From assembly GCA_963712305.1 (NCBI GenBank), contig CAVQHI010000001.1, positions 124,001 to 188,000 on the forward strand: a stretch of 64,000 nt of DNA. The letters run 5' to 3'. The position numbers were made by a program, and so were the translations under genes. Positions 29,408 through 36,490 of this stretch are shown one piece after another. The stretch is from DATFNI01 sp963712305 (GTDB lineage Bacteria; Bacteroidota; Rhodothermia; Balneolales; DATFMH01). Numbering within the stretch: the stretch's first letter is position 1; every line of letters begins with the position of its first letter. The notes under the pieces were generated by a model, which did not search any database, had not been told where the DNA came from, and saw nothing but the letters and a program-made list of their open reading frames with translations.

Positions 29408-31172
29408 ACGAGCAAACATATCGATTCGACGAATATGCTCCGTACTTTTTGTTTTGCTGGTATTTCTGTTCTCATACCACTTTTCGTTGGCGCAGGATGC
29501 GGTAAGTCCTCACGGCAAGTTGATGCAGGGACTCGACTGCTCCTCCTGCCACCGTTCAGACACCTGGAAACCTGTTAAAGAAAAGATGGCCTTTGATCAT
29601 AAAATCACGGGCTTTCCGCTCATTGGTAAACATAAAGTTATTTCATGCCAGAGTTGCCACCTTAACCTGAAGTTTGACGAACCTAAAGCGACTGCCAACA
29701 CCTGTTCATCCTGTCACGTCGATGTCCACCAGGGCAAACTCGGTGATAATTGTCAAAGCTGTCACAACCAGACCAGCTTCCAGCTCGTCGACGGCCGGGC
29801 GATTCATATGAGGACCAGTTTCCCGCTGACCGGCGCTCACGCAGTCATTAGTTGTGAAAGCTGCCATAAAACCAGGCGGGGCGGGGCATTCACGCCTCTC
29901 AGTACTTCCTGTTATTCGTGTCATGAGCAAGACTATAGAAACGCCAAGTCTATAGATCACGTTGCCAATAATTTTTCTACCAACTGTATTGAATGTCACT
30001 CAACTGCCGGATGGGGATCTTCCAAGTTTGATCATGTTACGGCATCCGGTGGTTTTGCTCTGTTGGGTGCACACAGTACTTTACGCTGTTCCAGTTGTCA
30101 CGAGCCACCATCCTTTAAATCCAAGTTCCCGACAACAAGTGATCAGGATTGTTACACCTGTCATACCAACGACTATAACCGTGCACATGGCAATTCAGGC
30201 TTTCCAACAACCTGTACTGATTGTCACAATGTAAAAAGCTGGGGCGATGCTCATTTTGATCATGCAGCCGTATCCAATGGTTTTGAGCTGCTGGGTTCCC
30301 ATAAAAAACTTGAGTGTTCGAGCTGTCACGAACTGCCATCCTATAAAACCAAATTCCCGGCCAAGAGTGATCAGGATTGTTACACCTGTCACACCAACGA
30401 CTACAACCGGGCGCACGGATCATCAGGTTTTCCAACAACCTGTGCCGATTGCCATAACGTCAACACATGGGGTGATGCTGAATTTGACCACGCGGCCGTA
30501 TCCAATGGCTTCGCACTGCTTGGAGCTCACCAAAACATCCAGTGTACAAGCTGCCACGTGCTGCCGTCATACGATGTGAAGTTTCATCCTGCGAATGATC
30601 AGGATTGTTATTCATGCCATCAGGCTGATTACCAGAAAGCGCATGATGGTTCCGGATTTCCGACTACTTGTACTGATTGCCACAATATTAAGACATGGAA
30701 TGACGCCCAATTTGATCATGCAGCGGTATCCAATGGGTTTGCACTGCTTGGTGCGCACAAAAACATCCAGTGTACAAGCTGCCACGTGCTGCCGTCATAT
30801 GACGTGAAGTTCCATCCGGCCAACGACCAGGATTGCTATTCGTGCCACCAAACTGATTATCAAAATGCCCACAGCGGCACCGGGTTTGCAACAACGTGTA
30901 CTGATTGTCATAGTATTGATACATGGGATAATGCCACATTTAAAGATCATGATTCCCAATTTTTTCCAATTTACTCGGGAACACACAAGGGAACATGGAC
31001 TTCTTGCCAGACTTGTCATACTGACCCTGCCAACTACAAGACTTTTACCTGTTTGAGTTGTCATGCTCATGAAAAATCAACCACAGACTCTCATCACAGT
31101 GAAGTCAATGGTTATTCTTACGTAAGCACGGCCTGCTATTCATGCCATCCAAGCGGACATGGAGGTGATTAA
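29394..31172 (+). CDS. 22-heme c-type cytochrome with tandem tri-heme repeats
   Basis: 593-residue exported cytochrome starting at ATG 29394; the longer open frame upstream lies inside the previous gene. Signal peptide to about residue 34 (FSLAQ). It contains 22 CXXCH motifs. From 30027 to 30938 four successive 76-residue units each carry three hemes (CSSCH or CTSCH, CYTCH or CYSCH, CTDCH or CADCH) and begin with FDH. The last two units are nearly identical. The C-terminal ~70 residues (GTHKGTW... CQTCH ... CLSCH ... CYSCH) form a different cap. It overlaps the 20-heme gene by 14 bases, and the downstream barrel gene starts one base after its stop. Confidence 0.92.
   Translation: MQANKRANISIRRICSVLFVLLVFLFSYHFSLAQDAVSPHGKLMQGLDCSSCHRSDTWKPVKEKMAFDHKITGFPLIGKHKVISCQSCHLNLKFDEPKATANTCSSCHVDVHQGKLGDNCQSCHNQTSFQLVDGRAIHMRTSFPLTGAHAVISCESCHKTRRGGAFTPLSTSCYSCHEQDYRNAKSIDHVANNFSTNCIECHSTAGWGSSKFDHVTASGGFALLGAHSTLRCSSCHEPPSFKSKFPTTSDQDCYTCHTNDYNRAHGNSGFPTTCTDCHNVKSWGDAHFDHAAVSNGFELLGSHKKLECSSCHELPSYKTKFPAKSDQDCYTCHTNDYNRAHGSSGFPTTCADCHNVNTWGDAEFDHAAVSNGFALLGAHQNIQCTSCHVLPSYDVKFHPANDQDCYSCHQADYQKAHDGSGFPTTCTDCHNIKTWNDAQFDHAAVSNGFALLGAHKNIQCTSCHVLPSYDVKFHPANDQDCYSCHQTDYQNAHSGTGFATTCTDCHSIDTWDNATFKDHDSQFFPIYSGTHKGTWTSCQTCHTDPANYKTFTCLSCHAHEKSTTDSHHSEVNGYSYVSTACYSCHPSGHGGD
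30027..30938 (+). repeat. four tandem 228-bp in-frame repeats within the 22-heme cytochrome
   Basis: Units at 30027-30254, 30255-30482, 30483-30710 and 30711-30938, each 228 bases or 76 codons, with no length variation. Each adds three heme sites. Confidence 0.9.
31161..31169 (+). promoter_or_regulatory. consensus Shine-Dalgarno for the beta-barrel gene
   Basis: GGAGGTGAT lies within the last codons of the 22-heme gene, four bases before ATG 31174. This fixes the barrel start at 31174 rather than the in-frame ATG at 31159. Confidence 0.75.
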
Positions 31173-31173
31173 C

Positions 31174-32802
31174 ATGAAGTATTCAAATTATTTCAGGGTT
31201 ACCGGGCCACTTTTCTTTGTCAGCGTACTAACTCTGCTTTCCTGTATTACAACGGGTCTTTTCGCGCAGGAATCTCAACCGTTGATTAAAGCTCAGATTG
31301 TACAAATGTCCGGACAAACCCTTTACCTGGATGCCGGGCGCAACCAGGGAATATCCACAGGTGATACTCTTTCCGTCTACACCAGTGAAAAGGACGGGCA
31401 TATCAGGGGCCGATTGCGCGTTATCGCTTCGATCTCTCAGAGTTGCTCCGTTCAATTCCTTAACAGGCCATTTTCCCTGACACGAGGTGAGCAAATCTAC
31501 GTTTCTACAGAATCTGTATCAAAGAAGCAGCTTGCCCGGGAAACAACGCCCGCAGATACAACACGGCGCACCTCTATCATGAACAGGAAATCCACCTATG
31601 TTGCGGCAAAAAGGTCGACGACGATATCTCCGGTTATATCAGGTCGAATCATGACTGGCGGTTATGTCAATTTATCGCAATCGCGCTTCTCTTCTCTTGA
31701 TCCAAGCTGGGTAAAGCAGACGTTTGCCAGTCCCTTTCTGAATCTTATGCTTAGAGGAAGGCAATTGCCTGGAAATATGCAGTTTGATGTCAATATGCGC
31801 TGGAGCTACCGGTATCTCCAACAGCGCAGCTTAAGTCCTGCAAGTTTATTCAGCATCTACAATATGCAAATCAGCAAGAAGTTTGATGCGATGCCGCTTA
31901 CGGTGAGTATTGGGCGCTTCTATAACCGATACGAGCGATTTTCCGGATTCTGGGATGGACTCATGCTTCGGTATGGTTCGTATAATAATGGAGTCGGTGT
32001 AATAACTGGTTTTGAACCCTATCGTTCTTCAGAAGGATTCTCCAGCACAGTACCAAAACATTCTGTGTTTGCATACACCAGCGAGGATATCGGGCCCATA
32101 CGGTCATCAAGCGAAATCTCATTCAATGCACTATATCCCAAAAACAGTTGGCAAAATCACGTCTTCTGGGGTGTGCACCAGGATTTCAGATATGGCCGGA
32201 GTCTTATCGGCGGGAGCATACAGATTGACAGGGATCCGACGCAGAGTAAATGGACCATGACCGAAGGCTATCTGCAGGGTCGGTTTGCTCTTATTGGTGG
32301 ATTATACGCTAATGCCAACTGGAACAAGCTTCGTCCGTTTCAAATATGGCAAACTGGTGATCCCATAAGCTATACGAGATCATCCTATGGCGGCGGGTTA
32401 TCCTATGACTTTAGCAACGGATATCTGGCAAGTGACGCCTCTATTGAGAAAAGCGACCTGACAAGTACCGCTAACAGTTACAGTCTTTACGGTTCCCTTC
32501 AGCACACGCATTTTTGGCAATTGGGTTTCAACGGACATGGTCGTTATTGGACGGACCATACGAATAAAATACTTTCGGCCGGCGGTGGATTTACCCGGTC
32601 ATTTGGTCAAAAACAGGTTGATCTGGGATATGATTTTTACCGCACAGATTTTCTCGGCCAGGTTGTTGTGACACATTCCATAACTGCACATCTTTATATG
32701 CCGATAATGAAAAAAATGATTTTAGATCTCCAGACAAGAGTAGCGATTGGAAGCGTCACCCAGAGTAAGAGCCTGTACCTGAGCTTATGGTATAATTTCT
32801 GA
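31174..32802 (+). CDS. outer-membrane beta-barrel protein of the cytochrome cluster
   Basis: 542-residue protein with a signal peptide (cut near FAQE, about residue 33). A small periplasmic beta domain of about 80 residues follows (GQTLYLDAGRNQGISTGDTL), resembling FlgT-C-like modules. After a Ser/Thr linker, about 390 residues show alternating aromatic/polar strands typical of an outer-membrane barrel and end in an aromatic residue (LSLWYNF), the usual BAM signal. Its position directly after two giant cytochromes parallels porin-cytochrome conduits, in which a barrel shelters a multiheme wire across the outer membrane. No similarity to a named porin family is claimed. Confidence 0.8.
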   Translation: MKYSNYFRVTGPLFFVSVLTLLSCITTGLFAQESQPLIKAQIVQMSGQTLYLDAGRNQGISTGDTLSVYTSEKDGHIRGRLRVIASISQSCSVQFLNRPFSLTRGEQIYVSTESVSKKQLARETTPADTTRRTSIMNRKSTYVAAKRSTTISPVISGRIMTGGYVNLSQSRFSSLDPSWVKQTFASPFLNLMLRGRQLPGNMQFDVNMRWSYRYLQQRSLSPASLFSIYNMQISKKFDAMPLTVSIGRFYNRYERFSGFWDGLMLRYGSYNNGVGVITGFEPYRSSEGFSSTVPKHSVFAYTSEDIGPIRSSSEISFNALYPKNSWQNHVFWGVHQDFRYGRSLIGGSIQIDRDPTQSKWTMTEGYLQGRFALIGGLYANANWNKLRPFQIWQTGDPISYTRSSYGGGLSYDFSNGYLASDASIEKSDLTSTANSYSLYGSLQHTHFWQLGFNGHGRYWTDHTNKILSAGGGFTRSFGQKQVDLGYDFYRTDFLGQVVVTHSITAHLYMPIMKKMILDLQTRVAIGSVTQSKSLYLSLWYNF

Positions 32803-32907
32803 TTTATTCCTTTTCAAATTATTGTTTATAAATACTTTTCAGAATGACATCGCTCTGATTTAATATTTAAAATTCCTGATCAACATTTACATGTAGGTTC
32901 CCTCATT

Positions 32908-34224
32908 ATGGACATGCTCATCATTTGGATTGTTGCCATTGTTCTGTTTGCCCTCTTTGCGATTCCATTTACCCGCAAAAAGAAAAACATGGAGAACAGG
33001 ACCGAAGAAGCGGATCTCTATGCGCTGGAGTATGGTCTGAAGGAACCAACCACTTTGCACCCTATTGTAAATCCGGACGAATGTATTGGTTCAGGACGAT
33101 GTGTTGAGATATGTCCGGAGCACGATGTGCTTGGTCTGCGGAACGGACAGGCCATTGCAGTCTCTCCTGCCAACTGTATCGGACACGGTTTGTGCGAACG
33201 ATCATGCCCGGTGGAAGCCATACAACTCGTTTTCGGATCAGAAAGACGTGGCGTTGACATACCACGCATCAAAGCAAATTTCGAAACCAATGTCGATGGC
33301 ATCTATATCATTGGTGAACTGGGTGGAATGGGACTCATACGGAATGCTTTTGAACAGGGACGGCAGTGCATCGAGGCGATTGTTAAAGAACATCGCAAAG
33401 CCCCGGCAGATGTTTACGATCTTGTGATCGTGGGTTGTGGTCCCGGTGGTTTATCAGCTTCAATCCATAGTAAACATCACGGTTTGCGTTTTATCACGCT
33501 TGAACGTGAAGCGCTCGGCGGAACCGTTAGCAACTATCCGAGGAAAAAACTGGTAATGACGGCCCCCATTGACATTCCCGGATATAAAAAGCTGACCCAT
33601 CACGAAATTTCGAAAGAAGAGCTCATCGAAATATGGGGAGATGTCGTTGATAAATTATCCCTGGAAGATGATATCAAAACCGGCGTGATCGTAAATGATG
33701 TGACCCGAAACAATGATCGTACATTTACAGTAAAAACGGCTCACGGATCGTTTAAAACTCTTCGTGTCGTTCTTGCCATCGGTCGCAGAGGTATACCGAG
33801 AAAGCTGAATATTCCGGGTGAAGATTTGCCTAATGTAGCCTATTCCATGCGCGAGCCCGACCAGTTTGAAAATGATCGCATCACTGTTGTGGGCGGAGGT
33901 GATTCTGCCATTGAAGCCGCACTGGCACTTTCGGAGCGTCCCGGAAACGAAGTAAGAATTTCCTATCGCAGGAGTTCATTTAACCGCATCAAACCAGGCA
34001 ACAGAGAACGAATACAAGCTGCCGAAGAATCCGGACAGGTTGAGATTTTATGGTCGACAAATGTCTCAAGAAACGATCAAAATCAGGTCACAATTAAAGA
34101 TGAAGACGGAACCGAGACCACCTTTCCCAATGATTACCTGTTTATTTTTGCAGGCGGTGAACTGCCAACACCCTTCCTGAAGCAGATGGGAATCGCGATC
34201 GACACGAAGTTCGGCGAGCCGTGA
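32908..34224 (+). CDS. membrane-anchored ferredoxin-FAD/NAD(P) oxidoreductase
   Basis: 438 residues: an N-terminal TM helix (3-20), a two-cluster ferredoxin-like domain (55-108), then a pyridine nucleotide-disulfide oxidoreductase fold with FAD site IVGCGPGGLSASIH near 174 and second Rossmann site VVGGGDSAIEAALAL near 330. The cluster motifs are C59-x2-S62-x2-C65-x3-C69 and C90-x2-H93-x2-C96-x3-C100, so the second cysteine of each is replaced. The redox-active CXXC of thioredoxin reductases is absent. It probably moves electrons between NAD(P)H and an iron-sulfur or quinone/heme partner at the inner membrane. Last gene of the cluster, about 105 bases after the barrel. Confidence 0.83.
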   Translation: MDMLIIWIVAIVLFALFAIPFTRKKKNMENRTEEADLYALEYGLKEPTTLHPIVNPDECIGSGRCVEICPEHDVLGLRNGQAIAVSPANCIGHGLCERSCPVEAIQLVFGSERRGVDIPRIKANFETNVDGIYIIGELGGMGLIRNAFEQGRQCIEAIVKEHRKAPADVYDLVIVGCGPGGLSASIHSKHHGLRFITLEREALGGTVSNYPRKKLVMTAPIDIPGYKKLTHHEISKEELIEIWGDVVDKLSLEDDIKTGVIVNDVTRNNDRTFTVKTAHGSFKTLRVVLAIGRRGIPRKLNIPGEDLPNVAYSMREPDQFENDRITVVGGGDSAIEAALALSERPGNEVRISYRRSSFNRIKPGNRERIQAAEESGQVEILWSTNVSRNDQNQVTIKDEDGTETTFPNDYLFIFAGGELPTPFLKQMGIAIDTKFGEP

Positions 34225-34347
34225 TTTTTCAATCTTAAATCCCGGATAATTATTATCTTATAGGGCATCCTTTCTAAACATAAAAAAGCCGTAAGTTAAA
34301 CCGAAAATCTGAAATGGTTTTCAATACTTCAGCCCAAGGAGTAAATC

Positions 34348-34877
34348 ATGAAACCGAATAAATTGCCCGTTTATGATATGAGCGACAATCCTACGGGTTG
34401 TTTGTTGTCCAAGGTTTAAACCGGAAGGTTGGGATGAACAAATAGTGTACCTGAACGGCGACTTTATTACAAAAGTGCTTGAAGGTCCGTATAAAGACGC
34501 ACCTAACCCGGATTATTCACCAAGAAATTTAGCGGTGGGCAAGGCGTCACGGAAATGGCGCCAGAATCGTACTTGTGTACGTTGATAAGCCATTTTTGGG
34601 ACAACGCAGCCCACCGCTAAATTTCGAAGCTATGAATCATCATACCCAAAATTGAGTATTCCTATCAAATTTATAAACATTATAAAATCAATATTATGAC
34701 TACTTATTATGCCTCTTTTCGTGAATAATTCGGGCTAAGTGGTACAAGGAAATGGAACAGCACGTCGAACATCAGGGAAAGAAAGCAGAAAAAATCTACT
34801 TCTTTTATACCAACTGTCCTAAATGTGCCAAATATTACGGTAAAAATTACGTGGTGGGAGTTGCCAAGGCAGCGTGA
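34348..34877 (+). pseudogene. small conserved protein gene broken by duplication and a MITE
   Basis: Starts at ATG 34348 with a good AAGGAG site. The frame is lost at about 34400, where an extra four bases (TTGT repeated) turn ...TGCCPRFKPEGWDEQ... into an early stop at 34417. The reading then continues in the shifted frame (YLNGDFITKVLEGPYKDAP), is interrupted by the MITE at 34507-34734, and resumes as WYKEMEQHVEH...IYFFYTNCPKCAKYYG to TGA 34875. The restored protein is about 100 residues, and relative to the family I recall the middle also seems deleted. It resembles short proteins labelled only 'hydrolase' in databases; the function is not known to me. Confidence 0.72.
34507..34734. mobile_element. 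228-bp MITE with CTAA target duplication
   Basis: Terminal inverted repeats CCCGGATTATTCAC (34507-34520) and GTGAATAATTCGGG (34721-34734) match at 13 of 14 positions. CTAA flanks both ends (34503-34506, 34735-34738), and keeping one copy restores the host codons ...GCA CCT AAG TGG TAC.... No coding capacity. Inside, a 17-bp perfect hairpin stem pairs 34524-34540 with 34609-34625, enclosing smaller stems (AAATGGC/GCCATTT and CGTAC/GTACG). The YTAR-type duplication suggests mobilisation by an IS5-like transposase, which is not in this window. Confidence 0.85.
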
Positions 34878-34969
34878 AGCCATAATCTGATTCGTACTGG
34901 CGAGAAAGCCACAGCCAGCTGCTTATAGAATCTCGTGCGATTTCTACTCGTAAAGGCACGCGTTGCACT

Positions 34970-35098
34970 TTAAGCGCCGCACCGTGTTTCTGATGGTAGC
35001 TCTTTATCGTATTTCCGGCTGTCTCTCACCATGTATTCAGGATCGTCCAGATCGCGAAAATTGATTATCTCCATCGGGGGATTACTGGTCTCACTCAT
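34970..35098 (-). CDS. possible small ORF or decayed gene (42 residues)
   Basis: ATG at 35098 gives MSETSNPPMEIINFRDLDDP and ends at 34970. After about 35 codons a different frame becomes protein-like and stays open for about 57 codons toward the preceding pseudogene (HGAALKVQRVPLRVEIARDS), so a one-base indel in a once longer gene is possible. Not recognised. Low confidence. Confidence 0.25.
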   Translation of the reverse strand: MSETSNPPMEIINFRDLDDPEYMVRDSRKYDKELPSETRCGA

Positions 35099-35283
35099 AC
35101 TATCCAACCAGAATTATGTTATAATATTAATTGTTTTATTGTAACAAAAAATAATTATTGCAAACGATTTCAACAGAGCTTGTGTTTTACCGCAAAGTGA
35201 CGGATAAATATGCGCATACTTTCCTTCCTTTCGACTAGTCATGTATCAAATATCATGTGTACTACAAATGTAAGGGCAACTAT

Positions 35284-35892
35284 ATGGATTCAATTCATGC
35301 ACAACAGTTTAACATATGGGCAAAAGGAATATCCTCAAACGATGAAGGATTATTTTCGGAGCTTTTTCGGAACACTTACGGGATCTATCTTAAATATGCC
35401 TGCCAGTATCTGCGCGATCGTGATGCGGCCTGTGATATTGTACAGGATGTCTTTATCAGATTATGGCAGACCCGTTCAATTATCGACCCTAATAAGTCAC
35501 TTAAAGCACTGCTATATCAAATGATAAGGAATTCCAGTCTTAATTATATACGTGACAACATTCCTATCGTGAATATATTAGAATGGCATAAACACGAACA
35601 AATTAAAGACGAGGACGAGACAGAGACTTATAATAATAGCGATCTGCTTGAAAAACAGTTACAACAGGCTATTGATCTACTTCCTGAAAGGCAAAGGGAA
35701 GCGTTTGAACTAAGTCGATTTGAAGGTTTGACCCATGAAGAAATTGCTCTTGTGATGAATGTAGCCCCCCGAACAGTAAACAATCACATTGTTGCAGCAA
35801 TGAAATTCTTGCGTAAACAAATGGTAGAAAACGGGAAGTCAATTAGTAATACTCATGAACAAGAACTCGAAATCACAGCCTCCTATCCCTGA
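35284..35892 (+). CDS. ECF RNA polymerase sigma factor, FecI/Bacteroidota type
   Basis: Sigma-70 family factor of about 202 residues from ATG 35284. Region 2 includes YLRDRDAACDIVQDVFIRLW near residue 40, and region 4 the helix-turn-helix LPERQREAFELSRFEGLTHE followed by EIALVMNVAPRTVNNHI near residue 140. A longer frame from 35257 exists, but the first nine residues are not conserved in style. It overlaps the next gene, a short membrane protein likely to be its anti-sigma factor, by 38 bases. Likely targets are its own operon and perhaps the FAS1 lipoprotein gene downstream. Confidence 0.92.
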   Translation: MDSIHAQQFNIWAKGISSNDEGLFSELFRNTYGIYLKYACQYLRDRDAACDIVQDVFIRLWQTRSIIDPNKSLKALLYQMIRNSSLNYIRDNIPIVNILEWHKHEQIKDEDETETYNNSDLLEKQLQQAIDLLPERQREAFELSRFEGLTHEEIALVMNVAPRTVNNHIVAAMKFLRKQMVENGKSISNTHEQELEITASYP

Positions 35893-36247
35893 TAATATCA
35901 GAAAACAACTCATTGACCCAAATAATGGGGATATTCACGATTTTGATGAAATCTGGGATAAAACACGACAACGACGAAATGACTTTATTGAACCAGATGA
36001 AACCGAAGTCAATGAGGCACTAAGCTCCGTTTGGGAAAGAATTAACAGCAATAGTGAATCTGGCAATATAAAGAAGCAAACCGCCTCTGGAAGATCAGAT
36101 GAACCAGGAAGACGATTGCCGCTTCTTGCTGCCGTAATTTTACTCTCTTTTGGTTTCCATTGGGTCGATAATGACGATTCTTACCAGACTTCATTAAGGC
36201 AGCATGTTGAAATGATCAATTTGGACAGAACCGATGAAGAATCGTGA
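35855..36247 (+). CDS. short single-TM putative anti-sigma factor
   Basis: 130 residues with a hydrophilic cytoplasmic part of about 85 residues containing EVNEALSSVWERINS, one TM helix (about 88-105, RLPLLAAVILLSFGFHWV) and only about 25 periplasmic residues. The first ~105 residues match the layout of FecR-like anti-sigma factors, but the periplasmic FecR domain is missing, so signal reception must differ or the gene is truncated. It overlaps the sigma gene by 38 bases. Assignment rests mainly on context. Confidence 0.62.
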   Translation: MNKNSKSQPPIPDNIRKQLIDPNNGDIHDFDEIWDKTRQRRNDFIEPDETEVNEALSSVWERINSNSESGNIKKQTASGRSDEPGRRLPLLAAVILLSFGFHWVDNDDSYQTSLRQHVEMINLDRTDEES

Positions 36248-36490
36248 AAAATGATTTTTATTGCCCATTAGAATCACTCTTTATCTCTTAAAACAGGTCA
36301 TCAAACTCCCCGTACCTGCATATCCTACCCGACCGAATCACACCACCTTTTTCTACATATCCTCTCTAAGGTGATTACTTTTAAAAAAAATCTCAAATGG
36401 ACTAGTCATACAGGGGAATCGCTGTGTATTAGAGTTGTAACATGTCACATATATTTCAACTTAATCATTACAAACCCCCGAGGTAATATT

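Noticed and set aside
30027..30938. CRISPR-like array
   Set aside because: The regular spacing is due to in-frame protein repeats encoding heme sites, with no short identical repeats or unique spacers.
32908..34224. Annotation as thioredoxin reductase
   Set aside because: The overall fold is similar, but the redox-active CXXC pair is absent and a ferredoxin domain is fused at the N-terminus.
35139..36442. ECF promoter pair defined by TTGTAACA
   Set aside because: Only the upstream 8-mer is shared; spacing to a common -10 differs (20 and 10 bases), so it is not annotated as a promoter.
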